NCBI GenBank assembly: GCA_001820095.1
Contig: MHOO01000012.1
Span: forward strand, 1-32,762
Length of the DNA: 32,762 nt
Direction: 5' to 3'
Origin: Candidatus Staskawiczbacteria bacterium RIFCSPHIGHO2_01_FULL_39_25
GTDB taxonomy: Bacteria > Patescibacteriota > Minisyncoccia > Minisyncoccales > Staskawiczbacteraceae
Position numbers and translations under genes: made by a program. The notes under the pieces were generated by a model. It was not told the DNA's origin. It was given only the letters and a program-made list of their open reading frames with translations, and ran no database searches. The stretch's first letter is position 1, and the number at the start of each line of letters is the position of its first letter. This document shows positions 1 to 8,438 of the stretch, piece by piece.

Positions 1-175
1 CATTGCTGGGTAGCTAAGTTGGGAAGGGATAAGCGCTGAAAGCATATAAGCGCGAAACCCACTCCAAGATGAGAACTCTTAGATTTCCCGTAGATGACGG
101 GATTGATAGGCCACAGGTGTAAGCGCCGTAAGGCGTTCAGCCGGGTGGTACTAATAAATCATACATCCTTCGATA
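1..175 (+). rRNA. rrl: 23S rRNA, 3' end (partial)
   Basis: Matches remembered 23S 3' domain strings: CTGAAAGCATATAAGCGCGAAACCCACTCCAAGATGAGA, GATAGGCC...GTGTAAGCGCCGTAAGGCGTTCAGCCGGGTGGTACTAATAAA. The 3' end is approximate. Confidence 0.93.
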
Positions 176-454
176 TACTCAGGATACTGGGATATTAAAA
201 GGTTTTAGCGTAAGTATCAGTGCTTTGCACTGAAATAGATACAGATTTTATATTATCTTTACTTTTCCACTCCGCTTTTGCGGAGTGGGAATAAAGTATG
301 CCCGTAGCCATGCATAGCATGGCGGAGGATAATATATGAATTATTTAAAATTTTGATAACAAAATTTCAAAGAGGCATATAATGCCATTGGCGTAGCCAA
401 TAAATTCCTATTTATCTTTATTTTTACCTTAATTTACCACAGATTAAGTTCTGT

Positions 455-563
455 GGTGGCAATTATACTGAGCTTGTCCCACCTGTTCCCATTTCGAACA
501 CAGAAGTGAAATAGCTCAAGGCCGATGATAGTGCGATGAGCGCGAAAGTAGGTAGTTGCCACC
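455..563 (+). rRNA. rrf: 5S rRNA
   Basis: GGTGGCAA...TTGCCACC terminal helix; internal CCCATTTCGAACACAGAAGTGAAA and GCGCGAAAGTAGG are typical of 5S. Confidence 0.93.
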
Positions 564-564
564 T

Positions 565-744
565 TAGCACTTAATCCCAAAATATCTTAAAATAAAAGCC
601 AAGAGTTTCGGCTCTTTATTGGTAATTTGGTTGCTGGCGTTGTAAAAATCTGAAAACGTAGGTTTCTACATTTTCAGATTTTTTCTTAGCCAGCAACCAA
701 ATTCCCTGATAAATAGCTCGAAAATATTTTGGGATTGAGCGCTA
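565..744. repeat. Large palindromic element directly downstream of 5S rRNA
   Basis: Nested arms: TAGCACTTAATCCCAAAATAT / ATATTTTGGGATTGAGCGCTA; AATTTGGTTGCTGGC / GCCAGCAACCAAATT; AAAAATCTGAAAACGTAG-gttt-CTACATTTTCAGATTTTT. Confidence 0.85.
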
Positions 745-754
745 GAACTTAATT

Positions 755-781
755 AAAAACCGGCCGACAAGGCCGGTTTTT
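755..781 (+). terminator. Rho-independent terminator, probably of the rRNA operon
   Basis: AAAAACCGGCCgacaaGGCCGGTTTTT. Confidence 0.85.
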
Positions 782-808
782 GTGTTTTATTTATTACGAT
801 GTTATAAT

Positions 809-967
809 AGACCTGTTGTGTAATAAACTTCGTAGCGAAATGAAGTAATTTTTAGCGAAAATTTGATAGAATTTTAAGGTTTATGCTTGCCATAAGCTGA
901 AAAATTATAGTAAATTTGCAGCAAAAATTACAAAATTGCAGTAGAAAGTTTATTATACAACAGGTCT
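809..967. repeat. Palindromic element upstream of rmuC
   Basis: Terminal arms AGACCTGTTGTGTAATAAACTT / AAGTTTATTATACAACAGGTCT; contains core GCGAAAATTTGATAGAATTTTA shared with the elements at 3011 and 5050. Confidence 0.85.
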
Positions 968-979
968 AAAAATTTTAAC

Positions 980-2011
980 ATGGAATTACTCTACATCATA
1001 TTTTTTGGTTTGGTAATTTTTGGCATGGCAATAGTCATATTTTTGCTGTTGCTGAAAAAACATAGCAAAGAAGATAATCCTTTATTAATGCTGCAGCAGC
1101 AAATAAATCATATTTCGCAAGTACTTGATACTAGGTTATTTGAATCAAATAAGAACCAGCAGTTTCAATTCAACCAGTCTGCAAAAATAATCGGGGATGT
1201 GCGGGAAAGGTTAGCCAAGCTTGATGAAACGAATAGGCAGGTAGTCAGTTTCGCTGACCAGCTAAAAGGCTTGCAGGATATTCTAAAAAATCCAAAACAA
1301 CGGGGGGTTTTAGGCGAATACTATTTGGAAACGGTTCTAAAGAACGTGTTGCCGCCAAGTTCCTACCAAATGCAGTATAGTTTTAAGGATGGCACCATGG
1401 TTGATGCCGTAGTGTTTATTGATAAAAGCATTATTCCTGTTGATTCAAAATTTTCTTTGGAAAACTATAATAGGATGGTTGAGGCACGAGATCCCAATGA
1501 AAAGAAAAGATGGGAAACTGCTTTCATTAATGACTTAAAATTGAGAATTGATGAAACGGCAAAGTATGTAAAACCGGAAGAAAAAACGATGGATTTTGCT
1601 TTTATGTTCATACCCTCTGAAGCTGTGTACTATGATTTGCTGATCAATAAGGTAGGGGCTATTACCGAAGACACTAATAATTTAGTGTATTATGCGGGAA
1701 AGAAAAAAGTGGTGGTAGTATCTCCAACATCCTTTTTAGCTTACTTGCAGACGGTATTACAGGGCTTAAGAAACCAGAAAATTTCAGAACAAGCCCAGAC
1801 TATTATTAAAGAGGTAGAACGGCTAGGCAAGCATTTATTTGCCTATTCAGAATTCATGAGAAGGATGGGAGACCATTTAGGTTCAACGGTAAGTTCATTT
1901 AACAAAGCCCGATCAGAATTTCTAAAAGTTGATAAGGATGTCGTAAAAATAACCGACGGAGAATTAAAAATTAAAATAGATGAGGTTTCAGCCCAGATAG
2001 TTGACGAATAA
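980..2011 (+). CDS. rmuC: DNA recombination protein RmuC homologue
   Basis: N-terminal TM, coiled coil, GVLGEYYLETVLKNVLPPSSY...DAVVFIDKSIIPVDSKFSLENY, RmuC-like. Confidence 0.88.
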   Translation: MELLYIIFFGLVIFGMAIVIFLLLLKKHSKEDNPLLMLQQQINHISQVLDTRLFESNKNQQFQFNQSAKIIGDVRERLAKLDETNRQVVSFADQLKGLQDILKNPKQRGVLGEYYLETVLKNVLPPSSYQMQYSFKDGTMVDAVVFIDKSIIPVDSKFSLENYNRMVEARDPNEKKRWETAFINDLKLRIDETAKYVKPEEKTMDFAFMFIPSEAVYYDLLINKVGAITEDTNNLVYYAGKKKVVVVSPTSFLAYLQTVLQGLRNQKISEQAQTIIKEVERLGKHLFAYSEFMRRMGDHLGSTVSSFNKARSEFLKVDKDVVKITDGELKIKIDEVSAQIVDE

Positions 2012-2044
2012 CCTATTTTTTGATAAGATTACTTTTGAACTTAT

Positions 2045-2365
2045 ATGTTGGCTGTCATTAAAACAGGCGGAAAACAATATTTGGTTTCGCCCGGCGATAA
2101 AATAAAAGTTGAAAGATTAGATGAAAAAGAAGGAAAAGAAATTACCTTTAGCGAGGTTTTATTATGCGACAAAGACGGAAGTGGCAAGAAGGTTGAAATT
2201 GGCAGCCCTGTGATAAAAGACGTTAAGGTGAAAGCAAAAGTTTTAAATCATGGAAAAGGCGAGAAATTGATTATTTTTAAATATAAGCCAAAGAAAAGAT
2301 ATAAAAGAAAAATAGGGCATCGCCAGCAATTTACCGAAATTGAAATTTTAGAATTTAAAGATTAA
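2045..2365 (+). CDS. rplU: 50S ribosomal protein L21
   Basis: MLAVIKTGGKQYLVSPGDKIKVERL...KYKPKKRYKRKIGHRQQFTEIEI. Confidence 0.97.
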   Translation: MLAVIKTGGKQYLVSPGDKIKVERLDEKEGKEITFSEVLLCDKDGSGKKVEIGSPVIKDVKVKAKVLNHGKGEKLIIFKYKPKKRYKRKIGHRQQFTEIEILEFKD

Positions 2366-2392
2366 AAAATCTGCTTGTCGCAGATTTTTTTT
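2366..2392 (+). terminator. Rho-independent terminator after rplU
   Basis: AAAATCTGCttgtcGCAGATTTTTTTT. Confidence 0.85.
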
Positions 2393-2432
2393 AGCTCATT
2401 GACAATCACATCAAAAAAAGCGAGGTGTTCCA

Positions 2433-2948
2433 ATGGAAAAAAGAGAAGATGAAATTCCTTGCACAAAAGACCACAAGATTAGGTGTACCTATAAAAATCG
2501 TGACGCAGTCATATGCGATGCGGTGGTGTTTGTAAGAGATTTAAGGCTTGAGCCAGGCCCTAAGCTTCAAAATCCAAAAAAAGACCACAGCTTTCATCAC
2601 ACGATGTATTATTACTGCCCGGCTTGCAGCGATCCTCTTGCTAAAGTGTTTGATTGGGGCGACGGCAGGCCGCTTGTGCTTGCAGCAAATGTTGAGCTTG
2701 TTTCTGTGATGTCGGAAGTAGAATTACTGGAAATGGCTAATAAAATTATTGAACCGTATGGTTTAAGGGCAGAGTTCCTCGGAGATGTTCATTCAGTAGG
2801 TGTCGGGGGCGATTGTCGCACCTACACCAGGGTAATGGTGCTCATAGGGTCTTATCCTGGCAATGAGATACTAGCATCTTTATCTACTAAGCTAGGTAAT
2901 ACTACTGGTATCAATAGGATAACCTTTGAACTTGCTAAAGAAAATTAG
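2433..2948 (+). CDS. Protein with GMP synthetase C-terminal (GuaA dimerisation)-like domain; no ATP-PPase or amidotransferase
   Basis: C-terminus SVGVGGDCRTYTRVMVLIG...LSTKLGNTTGINRITFELAKEN parallels GuaA SVGVMGDGR.Y.WVVSLRAV...VSNRIINEV.GI.RVVYDIS. SD-like GAGGTG upstream, terminator downstream. Confidence 0.7.
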   Translation: MEKREDEIPCTKDHKIRCTYKNRDAVICDAVVFVRDLRLEPGPKLQNPKKDHSFHHTMYYYCPACSDPLAKVFDWGDGRPLVLAANVELVSVMSEVELLEMANKIIEPYGLRAEFLGDVHSVGVGGDCRTYTRVMVLIGSYPGNEILASLSTKLGNTTGINRITFELAKEN

Positions 2949-2967
2949 CATGATAACAAAAGGTTGT

Positions 2968-2999
2968 TGGCCCATGGTAAAATCCACGGGCTTTTTTTT
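2968..2999 (+). terminator. Rho-independent terminator
   Basis: GCCCaTGGtaaaatCCAcGGGCTTTTTTTT. Confidence 0.7.
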
Positions 3000-3010
3000 G
3001 GAAAAAGTAT

Positions 3011-3193
3011 AATATACCTTGAATTACGAAATGCTTTCATGGTATTTCCTCCAAATTTGGAAGGCGAAAATTTGATAGAATTATTTTACGTAGTTTACTA
3101 CGTAAAATAATTATTGCGGATTTTCGACCCAAATTTGAAGGAAAGACCCGAAACTTGCTTTTTCATGAGGCATTTCGTAATTTAAGGTAATAT
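3011..3193. repeat. Palindromic element (same family as 809-967 and 5050-5229)
   Basis: Arms ATACCTTGAATTACGAAATGC / GCATTTCGTAATTTAAGGTAAT; internal CAAATTTGG stem; apical TTATTTTACGTAG-ttta-CTACGTAAAATAA; core GCGAAAATTTGATAGAATT. Confidence 0.88.
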
Positions 3194-3209
3194 ATAAATA
3201 ATAAGTAGT

Positions 3210-3998
3210 ATGAAAAAAGAAGTTGAATGGCTTTTGAAAGAAAAATATCATGGAAAGCCAACCATACAGTTTAGAGAAGATACAAAGCGCCTTAAAAAAG
3301 GCGAACCCTTAGATTATGTAATTGGATTTACCGAGTTTTTAGGTTGCAAGATTGATTTGTCTAAAAAACCCTTGATTCCGCGCCCTGAAACAGAATATTG
3401 GGTGCAAGAGGCTATAAAAAAAATGAAGAGTCGCACATCCCAATTTTTAAGTCCTAGCATAAAAGTTTTAGATATATTTGCCGGTTCGGGATGCATCGGT
3501 ATTTCTATTGTGGCTGGAAGCGAGAGTTTTTTGCAAAGCAAAAACTCCCTTCCTCGGCATATAAAACATGCAAAAGTAACATTTGCAGAGAAAGATAAAA
3601 ATTTATTACAACAAATACAAATAAATTGCAGGGCAAATAAGATACCCAAAAAGAGCTATGATATTGTTGATTCTGATATTTTTTCAAATATAAAAGGGAG
3701 GTATGATTATATTTTTGCTAATCCTCCCTATATCCCAGAAGTTAAAAAAAATAAAATCCAAAAATCGGTTTTGCGCTATGAACCGGTTTCAGCATTATTT
3801 GGGGGGAAGGATGGGCTCTTGTATATTAAAAAATTTCTATCTGGCGCTAAACATTTTTTAAATCCAGGCGGAGAAATATACATGGAATTTGATTCTACGC
3901 AAAAAAAGAAAATTGAAAAGTTGCTGCGGGCTTTAGCATATAAAAATTTCGTGTTCCACAAAGACCAATATGGCAAATGGAGATATGTAGTGATATAA
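3210..3998 (+). CDS. prmC: Peptide chain release factor N5-glutamine methyltransferase
   Basis: FAGSGCIGISI SAM motif, NPPYIPE catalytic motif, PRPETEYWV. Confidence 0.9.
   Translation: MKKEVEWLLKEKYHGKPTIQFREDTKRLKKGEPLDYVIGFTEFLGCKIDLSKKPLIPRPETEYWVQEAIKKMKSRTSQFLSPSIKVLDIFAGSGCIGISIVAGSESFLQSKNSLPRHIKHAKVTFAEKDKNLLQQIQINCRANKIPKKSYDIVDSDIFSNIKGRYDYIFANPPYIPEVKKNKIQKSVLRYEPVSALFGGKDGLLYIKKFLSGAKHFLNPGGEIYMEFDSTQKKKIEKLLRALAYKNFVFHKDQYGKWRYVVI
3516..3553. repeat. Short palindromic insert-like sequence inside prmC
   Basis: GGAAGcGAGAGTTTTTTGC-aaa-GCAAAAACTCCCTTCC; encodes GSESFLQSKNSLP. Confidence 0.6.
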
Positions 3999-4024
3999 TA
4001 GGGAAATCGTTATATAATCTCATT

Positions 4025-4633
4025 ATGAAATTCAATACATCAGCAGGTCAAATATCAAGAGTTTTAATAATAGTAGCAGTACTAGTGCTAGTGACTATTG
4101 TAGTAGTGTATTTTGTTATTAAAATGACTGCGGGAAAAAGACAACAAGCCCAAACTGTGAATAATTCTGCTGCTGAAACTGAAAATGCGCCCCCTAAGCT
4201 CGTCCTTGAAACAACGATTGGCGATGTTAAATTTATATTCCAATCAGCGAAAAATTTAGGAAATACTATTCAAGGTTCCACCAATACGTATTCAACGCCA
4301 CAAACGATTACTACTACAGAAAGGTTTATTAAAGTTATCATTGGAGCTCAAAATAAAGGGAAAAGCAATGTTCCCCTGCACGCATGGGATATAGGAAATA
4401 TCGTTGATTCTGATGGGAGGAATTTTATATCAATAAATGACAAAGCATCGTTCTTGGTGCCTAAACCTAACTTATGCGGAGCTATTTTAAAACCTGAATT
4501 TGATCCGGTCCCCTGTGTAAAAATATACGAAGTTTCAAAAATATCAAAAAATCTTAAAATAGAAGTCTTGTTTTCAGCTCCCGGTTCAACAAAAAAACAA
4601 AAGTCATTAATTGATTTGGAAATAAACGAATAA
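4025..4633 (+). CDS. Membrane-anchored protein, DUF4352-like extracellular domain
   Basis: ORF trimmed from 3977 to ATG 4025 because TATAAT lies at 4013-4018; N-terminal TM, then FIKVIIGAQNKGKSNVPLHAWDIGNIVDSDGRNF. Confidence 0.65.
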   Translation: MKFNTSAGQISRVLIIVAVLVLVTIVVVYFVIKMTAGKRQQAQTVNNSAAETENAPPKLVLETTIGDVKFIFQSAKNLGNTIQGSTNTYSTPQTITTTERFIKVIIGAQNKGKSNVPLHAWDIGNIVDSDGRNFISINDKASFLVPKPNLCGAILKPEFDPVPCVKIYEVSKISKNLKIEVLFSAPGSTKKQKSLIDLEINE

Positions 4634-4641
4634 ATATTACT

Positions 4642-5049
4642 ATGGCAAAAACACCAAAAGAAAAAAATAAAATAGAAGAAAAACTTCCTATTGATGCTCC
4701 AGAGCCGTCTGCCCCAGAAAAACTTGAGCCGATCTTTGAGGCAAAAGAATCACCGTCAAAAGAAGAAATCTTGCAGAGAGAGCAAAAAGAACTTGAAGAA
4801 ACACGGGAGTCTTTAGACATGGAAAGGGATTCTAAAGGAGAAGCACGTGGCATGGGCCAAGATTCTGCCCATTTGGAAAGCGACGAAATAGTTAAAAAAT
4901 TATTAGCAGATGCAGAACAAAAAGGCGAAAAGGGGATAGAATCTGCATTAGGCGCAGCACAAAAAATGAAGGATCCCTATATTCTAGATAGGCTGCGTGA
5001 CATGCTTGCTGAAAAAATACAAAAAAATAAATTTGGTAAAAAGAAATAG
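4642..5049 (+). CDS. Hypothetical charged protein upstream of the TraG/VirD4-like ATPase
   Basis: Intact ORF between co-directional genes; acidic/Lys-rich; no recognised family. Confidence 0.65.
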   Translation: MAKTPKEKNKIEEKLPIDAPEPSAPEKLEPIFEAKESPSKEEILQREQKELEETRESLDMERDSKGEARGMGQDSAHLESDEIVKKLLADAEQKGEKGIESALGAAQKMKDPYILDRLRDMLAEKIQKNKFGKKK

Positions 5050-5229
5050 ATTTACTTTGAGTTACGAAATGCTTTCGCGGTATTTTCCCAGAATTTGGAG
5101 ATAGAAATTTGATAGAATTTTAAAATGTAGCAAGCTACATTTTAAAATTATTGCAAATTTATAGCCCAAATTCTGGAAAAAGACCCGAAACTCGCCTTTT
5201 CATTGGGCATTTCGTAATTCAAAGGATTT
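5050..5229. repeat. Palindromic element (same family as 3011-3193)
   Basis: Arms ATTTACTTTGAGTTACGAAATGC / GCATTTCGTAATTCAAAGGATTTA; AGAATTTGG stem; apical AATTTTAAAATGTAGC-aa-GCTACATTTTAAAATT; core AGAAATTTGATAGAATTTT. Confidence 0.88.
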
Positions 5230-5237
5230 AGCAATAC

Positions 5238-7703
5238 ATGCCCCTGATACTTTATGGATTAATTATAGCTTTTTTCTTACTCTTATTGGCAATTGTTTTT
5301 GCGTTATTTTCTGAAAATTCAGAAAGAATCGCCATCTTCGGCAGCCTTGAAACCGTTTTGTTTTTGGTAATGATGCCAAAGCACGACCCTAAGAAAGACG
5401 ACCAAGGCCAAAAAGAAGAAAAGATGCTGATTTCCCAAATGGAGCAAGTGCTTGCTAATTTTTTATATCTAAAAAAACCAAAGATATTCCAAGGCTATCC
5501 GTCGGTGGCGTTAGAAATTGCTTCTCAAGCTGGCAATGCTGATATTGCTTTTTATGTTGCTGTTCCCAAATATCTAGAAACTATGTTTGAGAAATATGTG
5601 CAGGGGGTATATCCGCGGGCAATCATTGAAAAGGTTTCCCAAGACTACACGGTATTTGAGCCTCAAGGGAATACAGCGGCGGCCTACCTAAAGCTAAAAG
5701 AAAATTACCTTTTTCCTATAAGCACTTACCAGAAGTTAGAAAAAGATCCTCTTGCTAACATTACCAATAATTTAAGCAAAATTAATAAAAATGAGGGGGC
5801 TGCCATTCAGCTCATCGTGCGGCCTCTTTCAGGGTTAAACGTAAGAAAAAAAGGCGAAAAAGCTCTCTCTTCCATACGCGAGGGTAAACATATAAGAACA
5901 GCGGTCATAGAAGCAACTCGCCACCCCTTTTTTAGCCTGCTAGCGGAAATTTTTAAGGGAAGCGATATTAAAACTAAAGAAAAGCAGGATGAACTGCAGA
6001 AAAAAGAAAAAACGATTGACCAGGTCAGTTATGATGCCATTCAAAGTAAAATACAAAAACAGTCTTTTGAAACTAATATAAGGGTTATTGCTTCTGCCCA
6101 ATCGCAAGAGCGGGCAGAAGATATTTTAAACCATTTGATGGGGTCATTCAGCCAGTTTTCTATTTCTGCAATCAATAGCTTAAATCCCATAGAGGTTAAG
6201 GGGAGCCGGTTAAAAAAACTGATCTATAACTTCAGCTTTAGGATTTTTAACGAAACAGAAAAAAATATTTTAAATATAGAAGAGCTTGCCAGTATCTATC
6301 ATTTTCCAACCCATTTTACAGAAACGCCTTATATAAAATCAGTAAAATCTGCAGTGGCGGCCCCTCCTGCCGATCTGCCTGAACAAGGAGTGAATTTGCT
6401 GGGAAAGGTAGTATTCCGCGGAGAAGAAAAAAAGGTATACTTTGCATCAAAAGATGACCGGAGAAGGCATTTTTATATCATTGGACAAACGGGTACCGGT
6501 AAATCCGCTTTTTTGCGGGAAATGATACGCCAGGACATTGAAAATGGGGAAGGCGTGGCCGTTATTGATCCCCACGGAGAACTCATTGAAGATACGCTGG
6601 CAAATATCCCTAAAAACAGGGTAGATGATGTGGTATTATTTGAACCATTTGATACCGCCAGGCCCATAGGGCTAAACATGCTAGAGTATGACACTCCCGA
6701 GCAAAAAGATTTTGCCGTCCAGGAAATGATTGCCATTTTTTATAAACTGTTTCCACCAGAAATTATCGGCCCCATGTTTGAGCACTACATGAGAAACGCT
6801 ATGCTAGCATTAATGGCAGATAAAGACAATCCTGGTACCTTGGTTGAAATTCCTAAAATGTTTACGGATCCCACATTCCTGCAAACAAGATTGGAAAAAG
6901 TTTCAGATCCTGTAGTAAGGAATTTCTGGGTAAAAGAGTGGGCCCAGACTACGGGAAGCACCAGAAGCGATATGTTAGGGTACGTGGTTTCAAAGGTAGG
7001 CCGGTTTATTGAAAATGAAATGATGCGCAATATCATCGGGCAAGGGCATTCCGGCTATGATTTATCAGATATCATGGATAAAGGAAAGATTTTTTTGGCT
7101 AATTTATCAAAAGGCTTAACAGGAGAAGTGAATAGCTCATTGCTTGGCTTGATTCTAGTTTCAAAAATGCAGATGGCCGCTATGAAACGGGCAAAACTTT
7201 CAGAAAGCGAAAGGAAAGATTTTTATTTGTATATAGACGAATTTCAAAACTTTACCACTGATTCCATTGCCACTATTCTTTCTGAAGCTAGAAAGTATAA
7301 ATTAAATTTAACCTTAGCCCACCAATACATCCCGCAATTAACTGACCAGATTAAAAATGCGGTGGTGGGAAACGTGGGAAGCATAGGCGCATTTCGAATT
7401 GGAGCGGAGGACGCTGAATATTTAGAAAAGCAATTTGAACCCGTATTTTCACGGTTTGACTTAGTGAATTTAGATAACTTTAACCTAGTTGTAAAAATGA
7501 TGCTGCGCAATAAAACGTCTACTCCGTTTAGGATGGAAACCTACGTGCCTAAAAAGGGCAGAGAAGAGATTGTGGAAGCCATTAAGAAGATTTCAAAATT
7601 AAAATACGGCAAGCCAAAAGCTATTGTTGAGGAAGACATATTCCAACGGTCTTTTATCCAGACTCCCATTGCCCAAACTCCCCCGCCAGTAAATCTTAAG
7701 TAA
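5238..7703 (+). CDS. TraG/VirD4-like (HerA-FtsK superfamily) ATPase with N-terminal TM
   Basis: Walker A GQTGTGKS; Walker B-like FYLYIDEFQNF; GEGVAVIDPHGELIEDTL; LAHQYIPQL motif. Confidence 0.85.
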   Translation: MPLILYGLIIAFFLLLLAIVFALFSENSERIAIFGSLETVLFLVMMPKHDPKKDDQGQKEEKMLISQMEQVLANFLYLKKPKIFQGYPSVALEIASQAGNADIAFYVAVPKYLETMFEKYVQGVYPRAIIEKVSQDYTVFEPQGNTAAAYLKLKENYLFPISTYQKLEKDPLANITNNLSKINKNEGAAIQLIVRPLSGLNVRKKGEKALSSIREGKHIRTAVIEATRHPFFSLLAEIFKGSDIKTKEKQDELQKKEKTIDQVSYDAIQSKIQKQSFETNIRVIASAQSQERAEDILNHLMGSFSQFSISAINSLNPIEVKGSRLKKLIYNFSFRIFNETEKNILNIEELASIYHFPTHFTETPYIKSVKSAVAAPPADLPEQGVNLLGKVVFRGEEKKVYFASKDDRRRHFYIIGQTGTGKSAFLREMIRQDIENGEGVAVIDPHGELIEDTLANIPKNRVDDVVLFEPFDTARPIGLNMLEYDTPEQKDFAVQEMIAIFYKLFPPEIIGPMFEHYMRNAMLALMADKDNPGTLVEIPKMFTDPTFLQTRLEKVSDPVVRNFWVKEWAQTTGSTRSDMLGYVVSKVGRFIENEMMRNIIGQGHSGYDLSDIMDKGKIFLANLSKGLTGEVNSSLLGLILVSKMQMAAMKRAKLSESERKDFYLYIDEFQNFTTDSIATILSEARKYKLNLTLAHQYIPQLTDQIKNAVVGNVGSIGAFRIGAEDAEYLEKQFEPVFSRFDLVNLDNFNLVVKMMLRNKTSTPFRMETYVPKKGREEIVEAIKKISKLKYGKPKAIVEEDIFQRSFIQTPIAQTPPPVNLK

Positions 7704-7738
7704 ACAAAAATCACGCTATTTAGCGTGATTTTTGTTTA
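7704..7738. terminator. Bidirectional terminator between convergent genes
   Basis: AAACAAAAATCACGCTatttAGCGTGATTTTTGTTT. Confidence 0.88.
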
Positions 7739-7743
7739 ATAAT

Positions 7744-8310
7744 TTACTCTGATGCCCGTTTTACATATTCTCCCAATTCAGTGTTTACTTCTATTACATC
7801 GCCTTCTTCAATGAAGAGCGGCACTTGAATTGTTGCGCCGGATTCTAAAACGGCTTCTTTAGTGCCGCCTTGCGCGCGGTCTCCTTTAATACCCGGAGGC
7901 GCTTCTTTTACTTTTAATTGCACTTTAATAGGGGACTTCACGTTGATAATTTTTTCATTGAAAATAATACCCTCTACTAATGAATTAGGCTTGAAAAACT
8001 TAGCCTGTTTTCCTAATTGATCTTCAGTAAACGAAAACCGTTTTGAAGGGTCGTTTTCCTCGCAGAAAAAATATTGTCCCTTCGTTGAATACAAAAACTT
8101 AATATTTTTTTTGATAAGTTCTGCTTCTTGGAACACATCTCCCTGCTGGAAGTTTTTTTCCTGCACAGAACCATTGATTAAGTTCTTAATTTTTGTTTGT
8201 ATTACCGGCCTTCTCTGGGCCATTTTAACCAAAAGCGATTCCATCACTTCCCATGGCTGGTTTTCATAAATAAATTGCGCGCCTTTTTTTAGATCGGTGT
8301 GTGTTAACAT
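7744..8310 (-). CDS. efp: Elongation factor P
   Basis: Three-domain EF-P: DLKKGAQFIYENQPWEVME...IKVQLKVKEAPPGIKGDRAQGGTKEAVLESGATIQVPLFIEEGDVIEVNTELGEYVKRA. Confidence 0.93.
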   Translation of the reverse strand: MLTHTDLKKGAQFIYENQPWEVMESLLVKMAQRRPVIQTKIKNLINGSVQEKNFQQGDVFQEAELIKKNIKFLYSTKGQYFFCEENDPSKRFSFTEDQLGKQAKFFKPNSLVEGIIFNEKIINVKSPIKVQLKVKEAPPGIKGDRAQGGTKEAVLESGATIQVPLFIEEGDVIEVNTELGEYVKRASE

Positions 8311-8316
8311 GCGTGT

Positions 8317-8438
8317 GAATCTTGAATCTTGTATCTAGTAGCTTGAATTGAATGGTGAATTTTGAATGTTGAATGTATTACTTTTATTCTTCATTCTATA
8401 TTCTATTCCAGATTCAAGATACCAGATTCCAGATTCTA
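8317..8438. repeat. AT-rich GAATCT-type intergenic repeat (copy 1)
   Basis: GAATCTTGAATCTTGTATCTAGTAGCTTGAAT ... CCAGATTCAAGATACCAGATTCCAGATTC; self-complementary; also near 23168 and 25263. Confidence 0.85.

Noticed and set aside
3314-3976. Antisense ORFs over prmC (3314-3649, 3505-3687, 3776-3976)
   Set aside because: Opposite strand of a confident prmC; no protein features.
5238-7703. Conjugative or integrative element suggested by the TraG/VirD4-like ATPase
   Set aside because: No relaxase, mating-pair genes or att repeats in the window; neighbours are chromosomal housekeeping genes.
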